Assembly (NCBI GenBank): GCA_019236035.1
Contig: JAFAJU010000227.1
Coordinates: 1-10,525 of the forward strand
Length of the DNA stretch: 10,525 bases
From: Verrucomicrobiota bacterium
GTDB lineage: Bacteria > Verrucomicrobiota > Verrucomicrobiia > Chthoniobacterales > JAFAMB01
Direction of reading: 5' to 3'
This document shows, in pieces, positions 6,742 through 10,525 of the stretch. How positions within the stretch are numbered: position 1 is the stretch's first letter; every line of letters begins with the position of its first letter. The notes below the pieces were generated by a model. The model ran no database searches, had not been told where the DNA came from, and saw only the letters and a list, made by a program, of their open reading frames with translations. The position numbers and the translations under genes are program-made.

Positions 6742-7652
6742 CGCCGGTCGCTTCCCGGTTTTATCTCGCGCACGCGGAAGCGACATTCCGCGCAAAGCGT
6801 TCTTCCCGGTGACAAGACGACCAGGCCATGCGCCTCGGGTCCCGGCGGCAGATTGTGCGCGTCGACCGCGTGGCTCACCGGTTCGAAACAAAAGAACGGC
6901 GCTTCGGCAGACGGCGAGTACAGTATAAAATCGGCGAGCGGAGGGCGCGCCTCGACGTCAAGTGCCAACGCGCTGTCCTCCCAAAGGATCGTAGCGCGAC
7001 CATCCCAGCCAACGAAGCAGTTGTTTATCCAGTCGACTGGCAGCGGGCGAAACGACGAAAAATCCCATTCGGGCCGGCTCACCACCGGCACGCGGTGCGT
7101 GGGCAAATGCCGCGAATCCTCGAGCCAGACTGATTCGGCAGGTGCCATCAGTCGCGTCGCCGGCGTCCGAGTCAACCAGGGATGAAACCCCAGTCCGAAC
7201 GGAAGCGCCATCGCGGAACGATTCGTCGCCGCGAGCCTGATCGCCATCCCGTCGGCGTCAAGCGCGTAATCGAGGACTGCCCCGTAGCAAAAAGGACCGG
7301 ATCCGGCCGCTTCGTGTTCGAGCTGGATGAACCGATCATCACTCGATGAGACACGCCAGCCCGAGAGCCAACCGTCCCCGTGGATCGGACAAGGCTCGCC
7401 TGCAACGTTGGGCGATAGTGCATGGAACGCATCGTCAAATTTGAACCCTGCTCCGGAGATACGGTTCGACCACGGCACGAGTACGTTCAAGCCTAGGGCG
7501 AAGGGATCATCTGTGCCGCCCGCAGGCGAAGCGCGAAACAACTCGAACCTTTGCCCATTCTGAAGAATGTCAAAGCGGGCTACACCGCCCCCGAGCGACG
7601 GGATAATCTCGGCGGACAGGGAACCCGCCGAGAGCCGGACGGTTGCGCGCAT
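6738..7652 (-). CDS. Aldose 1-epimerase (galactose mutarotase-like)
   Basis: A 304-residue beta-sandwich mutarotase of normal length, cytoplasmic, interconverting alpha and beta anomers of an aldose. Family signatures are WSNRI (61-65), the catalytic-site histidines His91 in PIHGDGW and His157 in FGLGFHPW, and the catalytic base Glu257 in CFEPVSHAVDAHN. The start at ATG 7652 fits the family opening and has an AAGG six bases upstream. A frame extending to 7739 adds 29 residues of no family character and overlaps the degenerate ATPase-tail sequence. The 3' end overlaps the dehydratase start by four bases, so the two are co-translated and probably act on the same sugar. Specificity cannot be read from the sequence; galactose is only the family archetype. 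It was probably once part of the ABC transporter operon to its right. Confidence 0.93.
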   Translation of the reverse strand: MRATVRLSAGSLSAEIIPSLGGGVARFDILQNGQRFELFRASPAGGTDDPFALGLNVLVPWSNRISGAGFKFDDAFHALSPNVAGEPCPIHGDGWLSGWRVSSSDDRFIQLEHEAAGSGPFCYGAVLDYALDADGMAIRLAATNRSAMALPFGLGFHPWLTRTPATRLMAPAESVWLEDSRHLPTHRVPVVSRPEWDFSSFRPLPVDWINNCFVGWDGRATILWEDSALALDVEARPPLADFILYSPSAEAPFFCFEPVSHAVDAHNLPPGPEAHGLVVLSPGRTLCAECRFRVREIKPGSDRR

Positions 7653-7783
7653 TCCTAACCTTGGTCGCCGTGATCGGCTTGTCAAAACCGATCTCGGCAG
7701 ATTTCCGGCGAACTCCCCGGCGTCGCGAACGCCCCTCAAGAAATTCCAGGCACGGCTAAACCGAATGCCTAAATTCCAGCCTC
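7653..7783. promoter_or_regulatory. Divergent intergenic region between epimerase and oxidoreductase
   Basis: This 131-base region must supply the start signals of two divergent genes. It contains the ATPase-tail remnant (7657-7696), which includes the epimerase's AAGG ribosome site. A 9-base direct repeat, AAATTCCAG, at 7741-7749 and 7771-7779 is spaced 30 bases apart, just ahead of the oxidoreductase ATG. I could not assign -35 and -10 hexamers with confidence on either strand. Confidence 0.5.
7657..7696 (-). pseudogene. Remnant of the 3' tail of a sugar ABC ATPase gene
   Basis: Forty bases here match the ATPase gene's 3' region at 9102-9141 in the same orientation at 33 of 40 positions. 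In the corresponding minus-strand frame it reads EIGFDKPITATKV against EIVFDKPVTETNV in the intact ATPase. The similarity stops sharply at 7697, so only the very end of the coding region is present. It is not translated as part of a gene now, but its AAGG serves as the likely ribosome site of the epimerase. It is either a duplicated end left by an insertion or what survives of a second ATPase gene. Confidence 0.6.
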
Positions 7784-8911
7784 ATGAGAATTGTCGTTGT
7801 TGGAGCTGGAATCGTCGGCGCGAGTACAGCATTTCATCTGACACAACTGGGTGCCGAGGTTTATTTCGTCGACAACAATACCCCGGGGCGGGCAACCTTC
7901 GCGGGTGCCGGAATCGTCTGTCCCTGGCTTTCGCAAAACAGGGATCCGCGTTATGAAGAGCTCTCCTTTGCCGCAGTCAGATATTATCCCGAACTCATAG
8001 CCAGTCTCGCCGCAGCCGGTGAAACCGGCGTAGACTACGAGCTGGTCGGCGGCTTGGTGGTGGCGGATTCCGTCCAAGAACTCGATTTCGTTGTTGAGCG
8101 ATTGCAAAAGTACTTGGAGCATGGAGTCAAAGAGATAGGACGGGTTCAAGTGCTCCAAGCCGGTGGGCCAAAAGAATTGTTTCCATATCTCGATCCCGGG
8201 TTGGCCGGTGTCTATCTGAGCGGCGCCATCCGAGTGTCAGGAGAGTCCCTCCGGGTAGCCTTGCTCAATGCTGCGGTTAAAGCCGGCGCCAAGCAGTTGT
8301 CCGGAACAGCCGCCTTAGAGTCAGAGCGCTCCGGCAACGCGGTCGTCGGGGTGCGTGTGGATGGAGAGATCATCAGCGCAGATGCAGTCGTCGTCGCTGC
8401 CGGTGCATGGTCGGCTCATCTCTGCCGGCCGCTTGATCTTCGGCTTGAACTCGAACCCCAGCGGGGCCAGATCCTTCATCTAACGGTTTCCCAGGGTCAG
8501 ACTGAAGCGTTGCCGGTCATTGTACCTGTGTTGAGCGATTATTACTTGCTCGGTTTTCGCGACTCCCGAGTCGTTATGGGCGCAACTCGGGAAACCGGTT
8601 CCGGTTTCGATTTTCGCGTAACTGCTGGCGGAGTCGCCGAAGTGCTCCAGGAAGGATTACGGATCGCGCCCGGGTTAAATACGGCCACGTTAACGGAAAT
8701 CAGGGTTGGATTTCGACCACTTTCCAAGGACGGCCTACCGCTACTTGGTCACCCGTCGTCTACAGCCGGCTTGGTCATTGCAACCGGCTTGGGTCGCTAC
8801 GGGCTGACTGTAGGACCATTTGCGGGGCTGCTGGCGGCAAAGCTGGCGCTCGGAGAAACACCTGGAATCAACGTTGCCGGCTTCGAACCAGATCGGCGCG
8901 CTACTGGATGA
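7784..8911 (+). CDS. FAD-dependent oxidoreductase (DadA / glycine oxidase-like)
   Basis: A 375-residue flavoenzyme of the DAO superfamily (Pfam DAO type), of normal length. The N-terminal Rossmann motif GAGIVG (residues 7-12), with Asp30 closing strand two, binds the ADP part of FAD. ISADAVVVAAGAWS (197-210) is the second dinucleotide-associated motif. The C-terminal FRPLSKDGLPLLG (310-322) and ATGLGRYGLTVGPFAG (333-348) contact the flavin in DadA- and ThiO-like enzymes. It probably oxidises a D-amino acid or N-methyl amino acid to the keto acid or imine in the cytoplasm; the substrate is unknown. There is no signal peptide and no clear Shine-Dalgarno before the ATG, which starts right at the family motif. 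It is transcribed opposite to all its neighbours and lies between two halves of what looks like one sugar-catabolic operon, so it may be a later arrival. Confidence 0.9.
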   Translation: MRIVVVGAGIVGASTAFHLTQLGAEVYFVDNNTPGRATFAGAGIVCPWLSQNRDPRYEELSFAAVRYYPELIASLAAAGETGVDYELVGGLVVADSVQELDFVVERLQKYLEHGVKEIGRVQVLQAGGPKELFPYLDPGLAGVYLSGAIRVSGESLRVALLNAAVKAGAKQLSGTAALESERSGNAVVGVRVDGEIISADAVVVAAGAWSAHLCRPLDLRLELEPQRGQILHLTVSQGQTEALPVIVPVLSDYYLLGFRDSRVVMGATRETGSGFDFRVTAGGVAEVLQEGLRIAPGLNTATLTEIRVGFRPLSKDGLPLLGHPSSTAGLVIATGLGRYGLTVGPFAGLLAAKLALGETPGINVAGFEPDRRATG

Positions 8912-8978
8912 CGGCGCCTGACGGCTGGAGGGCTGCTGATTTGGGGCGTCCTCATCATCACGCGCCGCGGCGGGAGTC

Positions 8979-9068
8979 GGTAGGGCGAGGCTCCGCCCGA
9001 GCCGCGCAGATTACGTGTTCACCCATCTTGGTCGTGCGACGCCGGTCGCGCGGGAGCGCGCCCCTACC
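8979..9068. repeat. 90-bp GC-rich dispersed repeat, imperfect inverted ends
   Basis: The left end, 8979-9006, is identical over 28 bases to the left arm of the repeat at 1359. The right end (9044-9068, ending CCCCTACC) is the reverse complement of a similar but different sequence, GGTAGGGGCGCGC; both termini therefore read GGTAGGG inward. The centre differs from the first element. It occupies most of the 166-base gap between the oxidoreductase stop and the ATPase stop, where it could form a hairpin between convergent genes. Confidence 0.75.
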
Positions 9069-9077
9069 GGCCCACGA

Positions 9078-9809
9078 TCACAATGCGTCTGAGACCTCGT
9101 CAACGTTGGTTTCCGTAACAGGCTTGTCAAAAACGATCTCGCCACGCGCCATTGCGACCACGCGGTCGCACGATTGGAACACATGATGCAGGTTGTGGCT
9201 GATCAATATTCCGGTGACGCCTTGCGCCGGCAGGCTGCGCACGAATCCTAGCACCTTGGCTGTTTCCTTGACCGAAAGGTGGTTGGTCGGCTCGTCGAGG
9301 ATCAGAACCCGTGACTTGAAGTGCATGGCGCGGGCGATGGCGACGCCCTGCCGCTGCCCACCGGACAGCTCGCTCAACAGTGCATCAGCCGAACGCACAC
9401 GCAGATCGACATCCGCAATAGCCCGCATCGCTTCCTCGCGCATACGCTGGTGATTGAGCAACCCCAGGCCACCGATGGCGAACCACAGCGGCTCGCGCCC
9501 TATGAAGAGGTTGCGTGCAATCGACATGGTGGGAACCATCGAGTTGTCCTGATAGATTGTCTCGATGCCTAGCCTCATGGCTGACTTGGGCGAAGTGATT
9601 TGCACGGAGCGGCCGTCAATCCTGATTTCGCCGCGGTCCGGGCGATGAACACCCGAAAGAATCTTGATCAAGGTCGACTTGCCGGCACCGTTGTCGCCCA
9701 CCAGGCCGCAGACCTCGCCAGGGCGGACGTCCAGGTCCACGCCCTTGAGTGCGTGCACCCCCGAGTACCATTTGTGGAGGTCGCGAACAGATATGAGGGG
9801 CGTGGCCAT
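9078..9809 (-). CDS. Sugar ABC transporter ATP-binding protein (FrcA / RbsA-N type)
   Basis: A 243-residue single-cassette ATPase of the carbohydrate-uptake (CUT2) class; RbsA-type proteins have two such cassettes. All motifs are present: Walker A GDNGAGKST (38-46), Q-loop Gln87 (IYQDN), signature LSGGQRQGVAIARA (148-161), Walker B VLILDEP with Glu173, and switch His205 (ILISHN). After Walker B it reads TNHLSVKE, where RbsA and FrcA proteins usually have TAALGV or similar. It energises the adjacent permease at the cytoplasmic face of the inner membrane. The start is certain: GGAGGG lies five bases upstream, overlapping the permease's last codons, and the two genes are one base apart. The 3' end has a degenerate second copy upstream of the epimerase at 7657-7696. 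The periplasmic binding protein is not in the window and is probably beyond the right edge. Confidence 0.94.
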   Translation of the reverse strand: MATPLISVRDLHKWYSGVHALKGVDLDVRPGEVCGLVGDNGAGKSTLIKILSGVHRPDRGEIRIDGRSVQITSPKSAMRLGIETIYQDNSMVPTMSIARNLFIGREPLWFAIGGLGLLNHQRMREEAMRAIADVDLRVRSADALLSELSGGQRQGVAIARAMHFKSRVLILDEPTNHLSVKETAKVLGFVRSLPAQGVTGILISHNLHHVFQSCDRVVAMARGEIVFDKPVTETNVDEVSDAL

Positions 9810-9810
9810 T

Positions 9811-10525
9811 TCAGCCCTCCACCTTGATTCTGCGTGCAGTCCTTCGCAGCCACGAATTGGCCACCACGGCTAATATGGTCAGCCCGCCGACTGCAAATTT
9901 GAACCAATTAGCATCGACCTGAGAGAGCACGAGACCGTTGTCGATGACCCGGATCAGCAACGCGCCCACAATGGCGCCAAGCACCGTACCGACGCCGCCA
10001 GTCAACGCCGTGCCGCCGATAACCGCAGAGGCGACGGCTTGGAGCTCCAGCCCGTCGCCGATCGAGGGAAGGGGCGAGCCTAAGCGGAAGACTTCGATTG
10101 TGCCCGCGAACCCGGCAAGCAACGCGCACATCACGAAACATGTCATCTTAACCCACCAGACCGGAACTCCCATTGAGGCCGCCGCATCAAGAAAGCCGCC
10201 GGTGGCGCGAAGCCAATTGCCGAAGTTCGAGCCGTTCAACATCGCGGCGGCAACTAGCCCGATGATGGCGAACCAAATGAACGAAGCGCGAAAGAGTCCG
10301 CCCGGACCGACAAACTGGGTGAATACGCCGATTGGCAGATCGCTGGAAAGCAGCGGCGGGAAGCCGCCCGTAACAACGACGGTCAAGGAGCGCACAATAA
10401 AAAGCATTCCCAACGTTGTGATGAAGCTGGGAATATTGAACGCCAAAGTGATGAAGCCGTTGGCAAAGCCCACCATCGCGGAGATAGCCAGCCCGAGCAG
10501 CATGGCCGGGATGAAAGGGAGACCG
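9811..10525 (-). CDS. Sugar ABC transporter permease (RbsC/FrcC type), 5' end cut
   Basis: The C-terminal 237 residues of a CUT2-class (BPD_transp_2) inner-membrane permease. The frame stays open through base 10525, so an internal ATG at 10503 is not the start, and roughly the first 80-100 residues are missing. Hydrophobic segments alternate with family motifs: NIPSFITTLGMLFIVRSL; an EAA-like cytoplasmic loop AAASMGVPVWWVK that contacts the ATPase; SGP/AGFAG-type AGFAGTIEVFRLGSPLPSIGDG; ELQAVASAVIGGTALTGGVGTVLG; and a terminal DNGLVLSQVDANWFKFAVGGLTILAVV. It forms the sugar channel, usually as a homodimer for this class. It is followed after one base by the ATPase gene. CUT2 systems import pentoses, hexoses such as ribose, xylose and fructose, or related polyols; the ligand is not identifiable without the binding protein. 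Confidence 0.94.
   Translation of the reverse strand, partial: GLPFIPAMLLGLAISAMVGFANGFITLAFNIPSFITTLGMLFIVRSLTVVVTGGFPPLLSSDLPIGVFTQFVGPGGLFRASFIWFAIIGLVAAAMLNGSNFGNWLRATGGFLDAAASMGVPVWWVKMTCFVMCALLAGFAGTIEVFRLGSPLPSIGDGLELQAVASAVIGGTALTGGVGTVLGAIVGALLIRVIDNGLVLSQVDANWFKFAVGGLTILAVVANSWLRRTARRIKVEG
9815..9820 (-). promoter_or_regulatory. Ribosome binding site GGAGGG for the ABC ATPase
   Basis: GGAGGG on the minus strand lies five bases before the ATPase ATG and is embedded in the final Glu-Gly codons of the permease. This indicates coupled translation of permease and ATPase. Confidence 0.8.

Noticed and set aside
6742..6891. 50-residue N-terminal extension of the dehydratase
   Set aside because: It lies entirely in the epimerase coding region, has no family similarity, and the ATGA overlap gives a better start at 6741.
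7653..7739. 29-residue N-terminal extension of the epimerase
   Set aside because: It is Arg-rich, unlike the family, and crosses the ATPase-tail remnant in another frame. ATG 7652 with AAGG is a better start.
1..10525. tRNA, rRNA, CRISPR array, toxin-antitoxin or anti-phage system
   Set aside because: No cloverleaf, rRNA segment, regularly spaced repeat array or recognisable defence protein was seen on either strand by eye.

Overview
The window looks like a piece of a moderately GC-rich, Gram-negative-type soil or environmental bacterial chromosome. A Verrucomicrobia-like host is my best guess, but it rests only on a remembered impression of the GC-rich dispersed repeats (1359-1453 and 8979-9068) and on the mix of gene families. 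No rRNA, tRNA, phage, transposase or CRISPR sequence is visible, so the taxonomy is unproven.

Left part (1-2960). The 3' end of a GT4 glycosyltransferase (BshA-like) runs rightward and converges on a leftward guanylate-kinase-like gene whose P-loop lacks the usual hydroxyl residue. A 31-bp-armed inverted repeat follows. Next is a probable two-gene operon: a 114-residue single-pass membrane protein and a WYL-domain (YafY-type) HTH regulator. It is preceded by a TGACA-N6-TGTCA palindrome that could be an operator. The WYL gene meets an S9A prolyl oligopeptidase gene head-on, with a perfect 21-bp hairpin across both stop codons.

Middle part (2960-7783, all genes leftward). An exported prolyl oligopeptidase lies downstream of a translationally coupled pair: an aldose-1-epimerase-like gene and an enolase-superfamily glucarate-dehydratase-like gene (4-base ATGA overlap). 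The entire gap between the dehydratase stop and the oligopeptidase start is a 289-bp nested inverted-repeat element with perfect 31-bp ends.

Right part (7784-10525). A rightward FAD-dependent DadA/glycine-oxidase-like oxidoreductase is followed by a second GC-rich repeat element. Then come a leftward sugar ABC ATPase (FrcA/RbsA-N type) and its permease (RbsC/FrcC type), which is cut by the window edge. A 40-base stretch just upstream of the epimerase is a clear copy of the ATPase gene's 3' tail. This suggests that transporter, epimerase and dehydratase once formed one leftward sugar or sugar-acid catabolic operon, and that the oxidoreductase segment now separates its halves. Working model (inference): ABC uptake of a monosaccharide or sugar acid, anomer equilibration by the mutarotase, and dehydration of the derived acid by the enolase-superfamily enzyme. 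No clearly undescribed multi-gene system is evident; the most unusual features are the repeat elements and the ATPase-tail duplication.
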